Of a stretch of DNA of 64,000 bases, positions 1-9,566 are shown in pieces. The notes under the pieces were generated by a model. That model worked only from the letters and a program-made list of their open reading frames with translations, made no database searches and had not been told where the DNA came from. Numbering within the stretch: position 1 is the first letter of the stretch; the number at the start of each line of letters is the position of its first letter. Position numbers and translations under genes: made by a program. The stretch is from Cognatilysobacter tabacisoli (GTDB lineage: Bacteria > Pseudomonadota > Gammaproteobacteria > Xanthomonadales > Xanthomonadaceae): contig NZ_QXJI01000001.1 of the NCBI RefSeq assembly GCF_003586305.1, positions 372,001 to 436,000 on the forward strand. Reading direction: 5' to 3'.

Positions 1-156
1 AACGTCGCCAGCTTCCAGGTCGCGATCACGGTGCAGGAGGTGACGCGCGAAGGCGTCGCCGCGATCGGCCCGTGCGCGGTCGAGCTGGCCAACGCCGAGG
101 GTCTCGACGCGCACCGCCAAGCGGTCGCACTGCGGCTGCAGGCGGTGGCGGCATGA
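1..156 (+). CDS. hisD: Histidinol dehydrogenase, C-terminal end (partial)
   Basis: The window opens inside a reading frame whose last 51 codons encode a typical HisD C-terminal helix region (segments such as [12 protein letters not shown] and [13 protein letters not shown], ending LQAVAA). HisD oxidises L-histidinol to L-histidine in two NAD-dependent steps, the last two reactions of histidine synthesis. The catalytic residues lie upstream of the window. Its TGA (154-156) overlaps the ATG of hisC, so the gene is translationally coupled to the rest of the his operon. The identity rests on the C-terminal sequence and on operon position. Confidence 0.85.
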   Translation, partial: NVASFQVAITVQEVTREGVAAIGPCAVELANAEGLDAHRQAVALRLQAVAA

Positions 157-1250
157 GCGCGCCGGTGGCCGGGGTGATCGACCTCGTTCGCGAGGACCTC
201 CGCGCGTTCGGCGGGTACCGTTCGGCACGCAGCGAGCGTGTCGACGGGCAGGTGTGGCTCAACGCGAACGAATCGCCGTGGGCGAATCCAGCCGACGCCG
301 ACGCCACGGCGCGGCGCTATCCGGACCCGCAGCCGGCCGACCTGCGCGCGGCGCTGGCCGCCCTTTACGGCTGCCGGCCCGAGCAGCTGCTGGCCGGGCG
401 CGGCAGTGACGAGGGCATCGACCTGCTCGTGCGCGCGCTGTGCACGCCGGGGCAGGGCGCCATCGTCGTCACCACGCCGACCTTCGGCATGTACGCGGTG
501 GTCGCGCGGGTGCAGGCCGCGCGGGTCGTGGACGTGCCGCTCGACGACGGCGCCGACGGATTCACCTGCGACTTCGATGCGGTCGCCGAGGCGGCCGAAC
601 GGGCCCAGGCGCGGCTGGTGTTCCTGTGCTCGCCGGGCAATCCGTCGGGGACCGCGCTGCCGCTGCCGCGCATCGCCGCGCTGGCGCGGCGGTTGGCCGG
701 ACGGGCCGTGGTCGTCGTCGACGAAGCCTACGGCGAGTACGCGAGCGGACCGTCCGCGGTCACCCTGCTCGATGCGCACGACAACATCGCCGTCCTGCGC
801 ACGCTGTCGAAGGCGCACGCGCTGGCCGCGGCGCGCGTCGGCGCGGTGATCGCGCACGCCGAGCTGATCGCCGTGCTGCAGCGCTGCCAGGCGCCGTACC
901 CGCTGCCGCAGCCGTGCGTGGCGCTGGCCATGCAGGCGCTGTCGCCGCCGTCGCTGGCGACCACGCGCGAGCGCATCGTCACCACGATCATGGAGCGCGA
1001 CGCGCTGCGCGTCGCGCTGTCGGCGACGCCCGGCGTGCGCCGCGCGTACCCGTCGCAGGCCAACTTCGTCCTGGCCCGATTCGACGACGCGCAGGCGGCG
1101 TGGGACGCGCTGCTTGCGTCCGGCGTGGTGATCCGCGACTTCCGCGCGACGCCGCGTCTCGGCGACGCGTTGCGGATCACCATTGGCACGCCCGAGCAGA
1201 ACGCGCTCGTGCTCGAGACCCTGCGCGGCGTGCGCGAGGCCGCCGCATGA
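153..1250 (+). CDS. hisC: Histidinol-phosphate aminotransferase
   Basis: This is a 365-residue class I/II PLP-dependent aminotransferase that makes histidinol phosphate from imidazole-acetol phosphate and glutamate. The expected motifs are seen: LNANESP (36-42), PGNPSG (161-166), VDEAYGEY (189-196) and the Schiff-base lysine K220 in TLSKAHAL. A frame open upstream to about 72 allows a longer protein, but ATG 153 gives the family length and an ATGA overlap with hisD. The stop overlaps the hisB start the same way, so the gene sits inside a tight polycistron. Confidence 0.96.
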   Translation: MSAPVAGVIDLVREDLRAFGGYRSARSERVDGQVWLNANESPWANPADADATARRYPDPQPADLRAALAALYGCRPEQLLAGRGSDEGIDLLVRALCTPGQGAIVVTTPTFGMYAVVARVQAARVVDVPLDDGADGFTCDFDAVAEAAERAQARLVFLCSPGNPSGTALPLPRIAALARRLAGRAVVVVDEAYGEYASGPSAVTLLDAHDNIAVLRTLSKAHALAAARVGAVIAHAELIAVLQRCQAPYPLPQPCVALAMQALSPPSLATTRERIVTTIMERDALRVALSATPGVRRAYPSQANFVLARFDDAQAAWDALLASGVVIRDFRATPRLGDALRITIGTPEQNALVLETLRGVREAAA

Positions 1251-2344
1251 ATGCCCTGACGTCCACCGCGCTGCGGCCGATCCTGTTCGTCGACCGAGAC
1301 GGCACCCTGATCGAGGAGCCGACCGACTTCCAGATCGATGCCTTCGAAAAGCTGCGCTTCGTGCGCGGCGTGATCCCGGCGATGCTGAAGCTGCGCGACG
1401 CCGGCTACGAGTTCGTCATGGTGACCAACCAGGACGGGCTGGGTACCGCGTCGTACCCGCAGGCGAGCTTCGACGGCCCGCACGCGCTGATGATGCAGGT
1501 GTTCGAGAGCCAGGGCATCGTGTTCCGCGATGTGCTGATCGACACCAGCTTCCCGGCCGACAACGCGCCGACGCGCAAGCCCGGCATCGCGCTCGCGGTG
1601 CCGCTGCTGCAGGACCGCTCGATCGACTGGAAGCGCTCGGCGATGGTCGGCGACCGCGAGACCGACAACGGCTTCGCCCGCAACCTCGGCATCCGCGCCT
1701 TCCAGCTGCGCACCGAGCAGTTCGGCGGCGAGTGGGACTGGGCCGGCATCGCCCACGCGCTGGCCGACGCGCCGCGCACGGCGTCGATCCAGCGCAACAC
1801 GCGCGAGACGCGGATCCGCGTCAGCGTCGACCTCGACCGCGCCGCCGAACCGGCGGTGCAAACCGGGCTGGGCTTCTTCGACCACATGCTCGAGCAGCTC
1901 GGCAAGCACGGCGGCTTCGCGCTGGAGCTGCACTGCGACGGCGACCTGAAGATCGACGAGCACCACACGATCGAGGACTGCGCGCTGGCGCTCGGCCAGG
2001 CGCTGCGCGAGGCGCTCGGCGACAAGCGCGGCATCGGCCGCTACGGGTTCACGCTGCCGATGGACGAAACGCTCGCGAGCGCGGCGGTCGATCTGTCCGG
2101 GCGCCCGTACTTCGTCTTCGACGGACAGTTCCGCCGCGAGCGCGTCGGCGACCTGCCGACCGAGCTGGTGCCGCACTTCTTCCGCTCGCTGTGCGACACG
2201 CTGGCGCTGAACCTCAACCTGAGCGTGCGCGGCGACAACGACCACCACCAGGTCGAGGCCTGCTTCAAGGCCGTCGCGCGGGCGCTGCGGCAGGCGTTCC
2301 GCCGCGAGGGCAGCGAGCTGCCGAGCACCAAGGGCGTGCTGTGA
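1247..2344 (+). CDS. hisB: Bifunctional histidinol-phosphatase / imidazoleglycerol-phosphate dehydratase
   Basis: This 365-residue fused enzyme catalyses steps 6 and 8 of histidine synthesis. The N-terminal HAD phosphatase has the nucleophile motif DRDGT (D16, D18) and a later VGDRETD motif. The C-terminal dehydratase half starts near residue 178 and carries the two manganese-binding histidine clusters DEHHTIED and DNDHHQVEA. The fusion is typical of gammaproteobacteria. ATG 1247 overlaps the hisC TGA. The gap after it (2345-2420) is the only appreciable spacing within the operon and holds a good Shine-Dalgarno sequence for hisH. Confidence 0.97.
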   Translation: MNALTSTALRPILFVDRDGTLIEEPTDFQIDAFEKLRFVRGVIPAMLKLRDAGYEFVMVTNQDGLGTASYPQASFDGPHALMMQVFESQGIVFRDVLIDTSFPADNAPTRKPGIALAVPLLQDRSIDWKRSAMVGDRETDNGFARNLGIRAFQLRTEQFGGEWDWAGIAHALADAPRTASIQRNTRETRIRVSVDLDRAAEPAVQTGLGFFDHMLEQLGKHGGFALELHCDGDLKIDEHHTIEDCALALGQALREALGDKRGIGRYGFTLPMDETLASAAVDLSGRPYFVFDGQFRRERVGDLPTELVPHFFRSLCDTLALNLNLSVRGDNDHHQVEACFKAVARALRQAFRREGSELPSTKGVL

Positions 2345-2420
2345 GCGCGCCTGTCGTGATCAAGCGCGCCGCGTGTCGGGTGCTGCGGTGGAAGGCAATC
2401 GACCAGGGAGCGGCGGCGTG

Positions 2421-3020
2421 ATGGACGTGGTGATGATCGACGCGGGCGGGGCCAACATCGGCTCGGTCCGCTACGCGCTCGAGCGCCTCGGCGTGCGCGC
2501 CGAACTGAGCGCGGACCCGGTGCGCATCGCCGCGGCCGACCGGGTGATCCTGCCCGGCGTCGGCGCGGCCGGCGCCGGCATGGCGCGGCTGCGCGAATTG
2601 GACCTCGTCGACCTGGTGCGCGGGCTGAAGCAGCCGCTGCTGGGCATCTGCCTGGGCATGCAGCTGCTGTTCGACGCGTCCGACGAGAACGACACCGAAT
2701 GCCTTGGGCTGATCCCCGGGCGCGTGCGGCGGATGCCGTCGGCCCCGGGCCTGCGCATCCCGCACATGGGCTGGAACGGCCTGCAGGTCGAGCGCGACGA
2801 CCCGCTGCTGGCCGGGATCGCCGACGGGGCGCAGGCGTACTTCGTCCACGGCTACGCCGCGCCGCCGGGCGACTACACGCTGGCCAGCGCCACGCATGGC
2901 GAACCGTTTTCCGCGGTCGTCCGACGCGGCCGCTGCTGGGGTGCGCAGTTCCATCCGGAGCGCTCGGCGGCGGTCGGCGCGCGGCTGCTCGGCAACTTCC
3001 TGTCGGAGCGACTGGCATGA
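2421..3020 (+). CDS. hisH: Imidazole glycerol phosphate synthase, glutaminase subunit
   Basis: This 199-residue class I glutamine amidotransferase supplies ammonia to HisF for closing the imidazole ring. The oxyanion and nucleophile region LLGICLGMQ places the catalytic cysteine at C77. The catalytic His-Glu pair is in the FHPERS motif near residue 181. The chosen ATG at 2421 is preceded by GGGAG at 2406-2410; an in-frame start at 2373 would add 16 residues without family support. The stop overlaps hisA by ATGA. HisH and HisF form the heterodimeric synthase. Confidence 0.95.
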   Translation: MDVVMIDAGGANIGSVRYALERLGVRAELSADPVRIAAADRVILPGVGAAGAGMARLRELDLVDLVRGLKQPLLGICLGMQLLFDASDENDTECLGLIPGRVRRMPSAPGLRIPHMGWNGLQVERDDPLLAGIADGAQAYFVHGYAAPPGDYTLASATHGEPFSAVVRRGRCWGAQFHPERSAAVGARLLGNFLSERLA

Positions 3021-3781
3021 GCGCGAACGAGACCCGCGCCTTCACCCTGCTGCCGGCGATCGACGTGCGCGACGGCCGCGTGGTGCGCCTGCGCCAGGGC
3101 GACTACGCGCAGGAGACGCGGTACGACGCGGCGCCGCTGCAGGTTGCCCAGCAGCACGCCATGGCAGGCGCACGCTGGCTGCACCTGGTCGACCTCGACG
3201 CGGCGCGCGGCGGCGGCTACACGCTGGCCGCGCTGCTCGACGCGATCAAGGCCACGACCGCGCTGCAGGTGCAGACCGGGGGCGGCGTGCGGCGCGACGC
3301 CGACGTCGCGGCGATCCTCGAGGCCGGCGCCGACCGGGTCGTGGTCGGCTCGCTCGCCGTGCGCGAGCCCGATCGCGTCATCGACTGGCTGCAGCGCTTC
3401 GGCCCCGAGCGCATCACCGTCGCTCTCGATGCGCGGCAGGACGACGGCGGCCGCTGGCGACTGCCGACGGCCGGCTGGACCGAAGACAGTGGCGTCGAGC
3501 TCGACCCGCTGCTGGTCCGCTACGCCGACGCCGGGCTGCGCCACCTGCTGTGCACCGACATCGAGCGCGACGGGATGCTCTCCGGCCCCAACCTCGACCT
3601 GTACCGCCGCATCGTCGCGCTGGCCCCGGACGTGCAGCTGCAGGCGTCGGGCGGCATCCGCGGGCTCGACGACATCACTGGCGCGCGCGCGGCCGGCTGC
3701 CGCGGTGCGGTGCTGGGCAAGGCGCTGCTCGACGGCCGCTTCGACCTGGCCGATGCGCTGGCGGAGGAGGTCGCATGCTGA
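3017..3781 (+). CDS. hisA: ProFAR isomerase (phosphoribosylformimino-AICAR-phosphate isomerase)
   Basis: This 254-residue TIM-barrel enzyme opens the ribose ring of ProFAR by an Amadori rearrangement. The two catalytic aspartates are in [10 protein letters not shown] (D16) and in the second-half motif [10 protein letters not shown]. Phosphate-binding GGGVRRDAD and ASGGIRG loops are visible, and the two-fold half-barrel repeat with HisF is evident. ATG 3017 overlaps the hisH TGA. The stop overlaps the hisF start by 7 bases. Confidence 0.96.
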   Translation: MSANETRAFTLLPAIDVRDGRVVRLRQGDYAQETRYDAAPLQVAQQHAMAGARWLHLVDLDAARGGGYTLAALLDAIKATTALQVQTGGGVRRDADVAAILEAGADRVVVGSLAVREPDRVIDWLQRFGPERITVALDARQDDGGRWRLPTAGWTEDSGVELDPLLVRYADAGLRHLLCTDIERDGMLSGPNLDLYRRIVALAPDVQLQASGGIRGLDDITGARAAGCRGAVLGKALLDGRFDLADALAEEVAC

Positions 3782-4551
3782 GCCGCCGCATCATTCCGTG
3801 CCTGGACGTGCGCCATGGACGAGTGGTCAAGGGCGTGCGCTTCCGCGACCACGTCGACATGGGCGACATCGTGTCGCTGGCGCTGCGCTACCGCGACGAG
3901 GGCGCCGACGAGCTGGTGTTCTACGACATCACCGCGAGCCCCGAGGGTCGCAGCGTCGACCGCGAGTGGGTCGAACGCGTCGCCCGCGCGATCGACATCC
4001 CGTTCTGCGTCGCCGGCGGCATCCGCAGCGTCGACGACGCGCGCGCCGTGCTGCATGCCGGCGCGGACAAGGTGTCGGTCAACACGCCGGCGCTGGACCG
4101 GCCGGCGCTGGTCGCCGAACTGGCGGACGCGTTCGGCGTGCAGTGCGTCGTCGTCGGCATCGACAGCCTGCGCGACGACGACGGGCAGTGGCGCGTGCGC
4201 CAGTACACCGGCGACCCGTCGCGCACGCGCGCACTCGCGCGCCGCACGCTGGACTGGGTGGTGGAGGCGCAGTCCCTCGGCGCCGGGGAGATCGTGCTGA
4301 ACTGCATGGGCAGCGACGGCGTGCGTGCCGGCTACGACCTCGAGCAGCTGCGGGCGGTGCGGGCGCTGTGCGACGTGCCGCTGATCGCCTCCGGCGGCGC
4401 CGGCGCGATCGAGCACTTCAGCGCGGTGTTCCGCGAGGCCGACGTCGACGGCGCGCTGGCGGCGAGCGTGTTCCACTCCGGCGCGATCGCCATCCCCGAA
4501 CTCAAGCGCGCCCTGCGCGCCGACGCCATCCAGGTGCGCGATGTCGACTGA
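3775..4551 (+). CDS. hisF: Imidazole glycerol phosphate synthase, cyclase subunit
   Basis: This 258-residue TIM barrel receives ammonia from HisH and converts PRFAR to imidazole glycerol phosphate plus AICAR. The start [12 protein letters not shown] contains the catalytic D11. The second catalytic aspartate is in [13 protein letters not shown], and phosphate loops CVAGGIRS and [11 protein letters not shown] are present. The start overlaps hisA. Its last 11 bases overlap the hisIE start at 4541. Confidence 0.96.
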   Translation: MLSRRIIPCLDVRHGRVVKGVRFRDHVDMGDIVSLALRYRDEGADELVFYDITASPEGRSVDREWVERVARAIDIPFCVAGGIRSVDDARAVLHAGADKVSVNTPALDRPALVAELADAFGVQCVVVGIDSLRDDDGQWRVRQYTGDPSRTRALARRTLDWVVEAQSLGAGEIVLNCMGSDGVRAGYDLEQLRAVRALCDVPLIASGGAGAIEHFSAVFREADVDGALAASVFHSGAIAIPELKRALRADAIQVRDVD

Positions 4552-5170
4552 AGCCTCCCCGCAAATCGCCTTCGATGCCGACGCCCTGGCCTGGGACAAG
4601 CAGGACGGCCTGCTGCCCGCCGTCGTGCAGGACGCCGCCACGCTGCGCGTACTGATGCTCGGCTACATGGACCGCGCCGCGCTGCAGGCGACGCTGGCGA
4701 GCGGCCACGTCACGTTCTACAGCCGGAGCCGGCAGCGGCTGTGGACCAAGGGCGAGTCGTCCGGGCACGTGCTCGAGGTGGTCGCGATCGAGGCCGACTG
4801 CGACGCCGACACGCTGCTGGTGCGCGCCCGTCCGCACGGCCCGACCTGCCACCTCGGCCGCGCGAGCTGCTTTCCCGACGCGCCGGGCGACTTCCTTGCC
4901 GAGCTCGACGGGCTGGTCGCGCGGCGCGAGCGCGAGCGCCCGGCCGGCAGCTACACGACGTCACTGTTCAACGGCGGCGTGCGGCGCATCGCCCAGAAGG
5001 TCGGCGAGGAGGGCGTCGAGACGGCGCTGGCCGCGGTCGCGCAGGACGACGCGGCGCTGCTCGGCGAGGCGGCTGACCTGGTCTACCACCTGCAGGTGCT
5101 GCTGCGCGCGCGCGGCCTGTCGCTGGCCGACGCCGTCGCGGTGCTGCGCGAGCGCCATCGTCCGGGCTGA
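4541..5170 (+). CDS. hisIE: Bifunctional phosphoribosyl-AMP cyclohydrolase / phosphoribosyl-ATP pyrophosphatase
   Basis: This 209-residue fusion catalyses steps 2 and 3 of histidine synthesis. The N-terminal cyclohydrolase part has the zinc-site motifs [16 protein letters not shown] and [11 protein letters not shown]. The C-terminal MazG-like pyrophosphatase part has the helix motif [13 protein letters not shown] and the second acidic motif [13 protein letters not shown]. It is the last gene of the operon; the next gene is 82 bases away and unrelated, so the his transcript probably ends here, although no clear terminator is visible. Confidence 0.96.
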   Translation: MSTEASPQIAFDADALAWDKQDGLLPAVVQDAATLRVLMLGYMDRAALQATLASGHVTFYSRSRQRLWTKGESSGHVLEVVAIEADCDADTLLVRARPHGPTCHLGRASCFPDAPGDFLAELDGLVARRERERPAGSYTTSLFNGGVRRIAQKVGEEGVETALAAVAQDDAALLGEAADLVYHLQVLLRARGLSLADAVAVLRERHRPG

Positions 5171-5227
5171 GCCCGCGCAGCCGCGGACCTCGCGCAGGCG
5201 GCCGGACGGCGCCGTCGCCGCGCCATA

Positions 5228-5254
5228 ATCGGGCCTCGTACCGGGAGGCCCGAT
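5228..5254 (+). promoter_or_regulatory. Inverted repeat occluding a ribosome binding site
   Basis: Perfect 10-bp arms at 5228-5237 and 5245-5254 are separated by a 7-base loop. The 3' arm contains most of the GGGAGG Shine-Dalgarno sequence (5243-5248) and the first bases of the ATG at 5253 of the phosphoesterase gene. A CATAAT -10-like box (5224-5229) overlaps the left edge. If transcription starts upstream, the hairpin would hide the ribosome binding site. The function is inferred. Confidence 0.4.
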
Positions 5255-6902
5255 GCACCCTGCACTCACGACCGTTCTCGTCGCGGCGGCGATCGCGCTG
5301 TCGCTCGCAGCCGGCTCCGCCCGCGCCGTGCCGCCGCCGTGCAACGCGGGCACTGTGTTCGAGGACCGCAACGGCAACGGGGCGCTCGACGGCGGTGAGC
5401 GCGGGGTGCCCGGCGTGCAGGTGTCCGACGGCGTCGCCATCGTCCGCACCGATGCGCGCGGCCAGTACATCCTGCCGGTCGTCGACGGCCGCACCACGTT
5501 CGTGATCAAGCCGGCCGGCTACCGCGCCTCGCGCCGTGCCGACGGCCTGCCGGACGTGTGGCGGAACGTCCGGACCGCGGCGGGGCCCGCGCTGCGTTTC
5601 GGCGGGATTCCGGCGGAATCCCCGGGCTGCCGCAACTTCGGCCTGGTCCGCGACGCTTCGGCATCGGCCCGATCGCGTCCGCTCGAGGTGGTCCTGTTCG
5701 CCGACCCGCAGACGAAGTCGATGCGCGACGTCGACTACTACCGGCGCGACATCATCGATACGGTCAGGCGCGAGCGCGCGACACCCGGCGCGCCGGACCG
5801 CGGGCATCCTCCGGCTGGCGCGGCCGACCTCGGCCTGAGCCTGGGCGACATCACCGACGACGACCTCGCCCTGTACCCGGCGCTGATCGAGGCGACGGCG
5901 AGCCTCGGCGTGCCGTGGCTGCACGCGGCGGGCAACCACGACCTCGATTTCGACGCCGCGCGCGACGAGGACTCGCTGCTGACGTTCCGCCGCCACTTCG
6001 GGCCCGACACGTTCGCGTGGGAGGAGCCGGAGGCGACCTTCGTCGTCCTCGACGACGTGGTCTACCGACCGGGCGCATCGCCGGCCTACGTTGGCGGTCT
6101 GCGTGACGACCAGTTCGCGTTCCTGGAGAGCTACCTGCCGACCGTGCCGACCGACCGGCTGCTGGTCGTCGCGGTGCACATCCCGTTCTTCGACGCGGCG
6201 CCGGGGCGCGAGACGTTCCGCCGCGCCGACCGCGAGCGGCTGTTCGCGCTGCTGCAGCGGTTCCCGAAAGTCCTGCTGCTCAGCGGCCACTCGCACACCC
6301 AGCGGCACGTGTTCCACGATGCCGCGTCGGGTTGGCGCGGCGCCGCGCCGCTGCACGAGTACAACGTCGGCGCGGCCTGCGGGGCGTTCTGGTCCGGGAT
6401 CAAGGACGCCGTCGGCATTCCCGACGCGACGATGGCCGACGGCACGCCGAACGGGTACGCGCGCCTGCGCGTCGCGCGCGGTGGCGACTACCGACTGTCG
6501 TGGCACCCGGCGGGCGAGCCGGGGACCGCGATGGCGCTGCACGCCCCGAAGGTGCTGCGCCGGGGCGCGTACCCGGCCTGGGGCGTCTACGCGAACGTGT
6601 TCATGGGCCGCGACGACACGCGCGTCGAGTTCCGCATCGACGACGGCCCGTGGCAGCCGATGCGCCGGGTCGACCGCCCGGATCCGCGCATGCAGATCGA
6701 GAACGCACGCGACGACCAGGCCGATGCACTGCGCGGCTTCGACCGGTCACCGGAGGCGACGCCGTCGGCGCACCTGTGGCGCGGCGCGCTGCCGACCGAC
6801 CGGGCCGCCGGCACGCACCGCATCGAGGTGCGCGCGTTCGACGCCTGGGTCGGCGAGCAGCGCGCGACGACGACCTACCGCCTCGACGAGATCGGGGAGT
6901 AA
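5253..6902 (+). CDS. Secreted calcineurin-like metallophosphoesterase
   Basis: This 549-residue protein has an N-terminal signal peptide (cleavage near SARA-VPPP), a short Cna-B/SdrD-like beta domain (FEDRNGNGALDGGE, residues 30-120), a metallophosphoesterase core and a C-terminal beta domain. The metal-binding motifs are in order: LFADPQT, SLGDITDDD, AGNHDLD, VAVHIPFF and SGHSHTQRH. The architecture matches the MetallophosN-Metallophos-MetallophosC family of exported phosphodiesterases. The substrate cannot be told. The start at ATG 5253 follows GGGAGG. The next gene begins five bases after the stop and is probably co-transcribed. Confidence 0.85.
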   Translation: MHPALTTVLVAAAIALSLAAGSARAVPPPCNAGTVFEDRNGNGALDGGERGVPGVQVSDGVAIVRTDARGQYILPVVDGRTTFVIKPAGYRASRRADGLPDVWRNVRTAAGPALRFGGIPAESPGCRNFGLVRDASASARSRPLEVVLFADPQTKSMRDVDYYRRDIIDTVRRERATPGAPDRGHPPAGAADLGLSLGDITDDDLALYPALIEATASLGVPWLHAAGNHDLDFDAARDEDSLLTFRRHFGPDTFAWEEPEATFVVLDDVVYRPGASPAYVGGLRDDQFAFLESYLPTVPTDRLLVVAVHIPFFDAAPGRETFRRADRERLFALLQRFPKVLLLSGHSHTQRHVFHDAASGWRGAAPLHEYNVGAACGAFWSGIKDAVGIPDATMADGTPNGYARLRVARGGDYRLSWHPAGEPGTAMALHAPKVLRRGAYPAWGVYANVFMGRDDTRVEFRIDDGPWQPMRRVDRPDPRMQIENARDDQADALRGFDRSPEATPSAHLWRGALPTDRAAGTHRIEVRAFDAWVGEQRATTTYRLDEIGE

Positions 6903-6906
6903 CGCG

Positions 6907-7509
6907 ATGACGACCGCGCCGAAGGCCCCGCCCACCGACCTGCCAGTCGAGCAGTTCGACGGCCCGGCCGAGTTCGAGCGCTGGATCGAGGCGCGGACGG
7001 CCGACGGCCGCACGCGCGGCGCGTGGCTGAAGATCGCCAAGAAGGGCACCGGCGTGACCACCGTGACCTACGCCGAGGCGCTCGACGTCGCGCTGTGCCA
7101 CGGCTGGATCGACGGCCAGCTGCGCGGCCTCGACGACACCTTCTACCTGCAGCGGTTCACGCCGCGGCGGCCGCGCAGCCTGTGGTCGAAAATCAACATC
7201 GGCAAGGTCGAGGCGCTGACCGCGGCGGGCCGCATGCGGCCGGGCGGCCTGCGTGAGGTCGAGGCGGCCAAGGCCGACGGCCGCTGGGACGCCGCCTACG
7301 CCGGCTCGCGCGAAATGGACGTGCCGCCCGAGCTCGCCGCGGAACTGGCTCGCAACGCCAAGGCGCGTCGCTTCTTCGAGGGGCTAGACCGGACCAACCG
7401 CTACGCGTTCTGCTGGCAGGTGCACACGGCGAAGAAGGCCGAGACCCGGCTGGCGCGGGCGAAGAAGTTCGTCGCGATGCTCGCCAACGGCGAGAAGCTC
7501 CATGCCTGA
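6907..7509 (+). CDS. YdeI/OmpD-associated family protein
   Basis: This 200-residue cytoplasmic protein has the signature of the YdeI/OmpD-associated (bacteriocin-protection) family. The conserved N-terminal half includes ALCHGWIDGQLRGLDD and FTPRRPRSLWSKIN, followed by a helical C-terminus with NAKARRFFEGLDRTNRYAF. Members are linked to stress and antimicrobial tolerance, but the biochemical activity is unknown. ATG 6907 is placed just after the phosphoesterase stop. The gene ends 19 bases before the convergent mtnC. Confidence 0.82.
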   Translation: MTTAPKAPPTDLPVEQFDGPAEFERWIEARTADGRTRGAWLKIAKKGTGVTTVTYAEALDVALCHGWIDGQLRGLDDTFYLQRFTPRRPRSLWSKINIGKVEALTAAGRMRPGGLREVEAAKADGRWDAAYAGSREMDVPPELAAELARNAKARRFFEGLDRTNRYAFCWQVHTAKKAETRLARAKKFVAMLANGEKLHA

Positions 7510-7528
7510 GCGCGGCCGCCGTGGCGCG

Positions 7529-8236
7529 CTAGTCGATGACGACGTCGGCGAACGACTCGACCCGCGCGTGGCCGTGCGTGGCGTCGCCGGTGCGCGGCGC
7601 CGGGTAGTCGTCGCGGCGGTCGACCAGCACCGTCGCCATGCCGGCGTCGCGCGCGGCGTCGAGCTCCTCGACGACGTCCGACAGGAACAGCACCTCCGAC
7701 GGCTCGCGATCCATCAGCGCCGCGATGCGCCGGTAGCTGTCGGCGTCGCGCTTGCCGCCGACCTCGGTGTCGTACCAGCCGGAGAACAGCCCGGTCAGGT
7801 CGCCGGCATCGCTGTGGCCGAAGAACAGCCGCTGCGCGGGCACGCTGCCGGACGAGTACACGTGCAGCGGCAGGCCCACGGCGTGCCACGCACGCAGCGC
7901 GTCGCCGGCGTCGGGGTACAGGTGCGCGGTGAAGTCCGCCGACTGGTAGCCGTCGGCCCAGACCATGCCCTGCAGCGCCTTCAGTGCGGTGTGCTTGCGG
8001 TCCTCGTCGATCCAGCCCTGCAGCACCTCGACGACCATGCGGTCGTCGCACATGCCGCCGTTCTCGGTCGCGACCGCGTCGAGCCACTTGCGCACGGCCG
8101 GGTCCTTGCCGCGCGCGGCGACGAAGCCGGGCAGGGCGCGTCGCGCGTACGGGAACAGCACGTCCTTGACGAACGAGATGCTCGACGTGGTCCCCTCGAT
8201 GTCGGTGAGGATCGCCCGGATGCGGGAGTCGCCCAT
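7529..8236 (-). CDS. mtnC: Enolase-phosphatase E1 (methionine salvage)
   Basis: This 235-residue HAD-superfamily enzyme enolises and dephosphorylates 2,3-diketo-5-methylthiopentyl-1-phosphate to acireductone. The catalytic motif TDIEGTT carries D12 and E14; the motif II region YSSGSVPAQ and motif [15 protein letters not shown] follow. The start at 8236 overlaps the mtnD stop (TGATG). Gene order on this strand is mtnB-mtnD-mtnC, which covers three consecutive steps of the 5'-methylthioadenosine cycle. mtnA is not in the window. Confidence 0.95.
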   Translation of the reverse strand: MGDSRIRAILTDIEGTTSSISFVKDVLFPYARRALPGFVAARGKDPAVRKWLDAVATENGGMCDDRMVVEVLQGWIDEDRKHTALKALQGMVWADGYQSADFTAHLYPDAGDALRAWHAVGLPLHVYSSGSVPAQRLFFGHSDAGDLTGLFSGWYDTEVGGKRDADSYRRIAALMDREPSEVLFLSDVVEELDAARDAGMATVLVDRRDDYPAPRTGDATHGHARVESFADVVID

Positions 8237-8793
8237 CAGCCGGCCTGGCCCGGTTCGTAGCGCGGGAAGCGCTTGGCGATCTCGGTGCCGGTGAAGTGGC
8301 CGACCCAGCCGTCCGGCTCGGTGAAGAAGCGGATCGCGACGAAGCTCGGCTCCGGCCCCATGTCGAACCAGTGCAGCGTGCTGTCCGGCACCGAGATCAG
8401 GTCGCCCTGCTCGCACTTGATCTCGTAGACCTTGTCGCCCACGTGCAGCGTGAACAGCCCCGAGCCGGCGACGAAGAATCGCACTTCGTCTTCCTTGTGG
8501 TAGTGCTCGTCGAGGAACTTCGTCCGCATCGCCTCGCGCTGCGGGTTGTCCGGCGCGATGCTGACCACGTCGACGGTCTTGAACCCGCGCGCGGCGACGA
8601 TCCGGTCGATGTCGGCGCGGTATGCGGCCATGATCGCTTCGGGCGCGTCGCCGGGCTGGACAGGATGGGCGGCCTGCCACTGCTCGAAGCCGACGCCGAT
8701 GGCCTCGAGCTCGCGCGCGATCGCGTCGCGGTCGCCGGTGTTGACGTGCGGCTGGGACGGGTTGTCTTCGGTGAAGATCCGCAGGCGGCTCAT
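8236..8793 (-). CDS. mtnD: Acireductone dioxygenase
   Basis: This 185-residue cupin oxidises acireductone to 2-keto-4-methylthiobutyrate plus formate (Fe form) or to the off-pathway products (Ni form). The metal ligands are H97, H99 and E103 in [12 protein letters not shown] and H141 in STLHWFD. The stop overlaps the mtnC start. The start overlaps the mtnB stop by ATGA, so the three genes are translationally coupled. Confidence 0.96.
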   Translation of the reverse strand: MSRLRIFTEDNPSQPHVNTGDRDAIARELEAIGVGFEQWQAAHPVQPGDAPEAIMAAYRADIDRIVAARGFKTVDVVSIAPDNPQREAMRTKFLDEHYHKEDEVRFFVAGSGLFTLHVGDKVYEIKCEQGDLISVPDSTLHWFDMGPEPSFVAIRFFTEPDGWVGHFTGTEIAKRFPRYEPGQAG

Positions 8794-9428
8794 CGGTGCA
8801 GTCTCCTCAGGTCGAGCTCGCAGCCGAGCAGGAATTCGAACGCGTCCAGGTGGCGGCGCGCTTCGGGCATGTCGCGGCCCCACGCGTACAGGCCGTGGCC
8901 GTCGATCAGGTAGCCCCACAGCGTCTGGCGGTCGAGCAGCGCGTCGACCTGCGCGGCCAGCGTGTGCATGTCCTGGCTGTTGGGCAGCACCGGTACGTCG
9001 ATCTCGACGTCGTGGGTGGTGTTGCCGGCGAACGCTTTCAGCAGCTCGTAGCCTTCCAGGTGCACGTGCCCGGCGCCGGCGAACAGGCGCGACGCGACCG
9101 TCTGCGTGCGCGAATGCGTGTGCAGCACGCAGCCGATGTCCGGGAAGCGCTTGTACAGCTGGGTGTGCAGCAGGGTTTCGGCCGATGACTTCTGAGTCGT
9201 CGCGACCGGGTTGCCGTCGAGGTCGACGACCATCACGTCGCCCTCTGTCAGCCGGCCCTTGTCGCGGCCGGACACCGTGATCGCCACGTTGTGGTCGTCG
9301 ATCCGCCGCGAGAAGTTGCTGCTGGTGGCCGGGGTCCAGCCCAGCGCGGCCAGCTCGCGGGTGTTGACGATGATCTCGGCCGCGCACTGCGCGAAGCGCT
9401 GCGGGTCGTACGGCAGGGGGGTGCTCAT
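8790..9428 (-). CDS. mtnB: Methylthioribulose-1-phosphate dehydratase
   Basis: This 212-residue class II aldolase-fold zinc enzyme dehydrates 5-methylthioribulose-1-phosphate. The zinc ligands H103 and H105 are in VLHTHSRTQ, with a third histidine in [21 protein letters not shown] matches the family N-terminal signature. ATG 9428 is preferred over a TTG two codons upstream. It is the first gene of the mtnBDC operon; no convincing promoter boxes were found in the short upstream region. Confidence 0.94.
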   Translation of the reverse strand: MSTPLPYDPQRFAQCAAEIIVNTRELAALGWTPATSSNFSRRIDDHNVAITVSGRDKGRLTEGDVMVVDLDGNPVATTQKSSAETLLHTQLYKRFPDIGCVLHTHSRTQTVASRLFAGAGHVHLEGYELLKAFAGNTTHDVEIDVPVLPNSQDMHTLAAQVDALLDRQTLWGYLIDGHGLYAWGRDMPEARRHLDAFEFLLGCELDLRRLHR

Positions 9429-9521
9429 GGGCAAAGTGTAGCGGCAGCCCGGTGATGGAAAAACCTCGCCGGTGGAACGCGCCGGACGCGCTGGCGGGGC
9501 GGCACGGCGCCGGAAACGACA

Positions 9522-9543
9522 ACGGCGCGGTTGCCCGCGCCGT
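9522..9543 (-). terminator. Hairpin terminator of the APC permease gene
   Basis: Nine-bp arms (9522-9530 and 9535-9543) flank a TTGC loop. Read on the minus strand they are followed by TGTCGTTTCC rather than a pure T run. The same tail follows another hairpin near 14778, which supports terminator function in this genome. The position just after the permease stop fits. Confidence 0.45.
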
Positions 9544-9566
9544 CGTCATCCAGCCGGAAGCTGTGT

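Noticed and set aside
728-2248. Long antisense frames opposite his and other GC-rich genes
   Set aside because: They are shadows of high third-position GC, have no ribosome binding sites and low-complexity Arg/Ala/His-rich products, and overlap well-identified enzymes.
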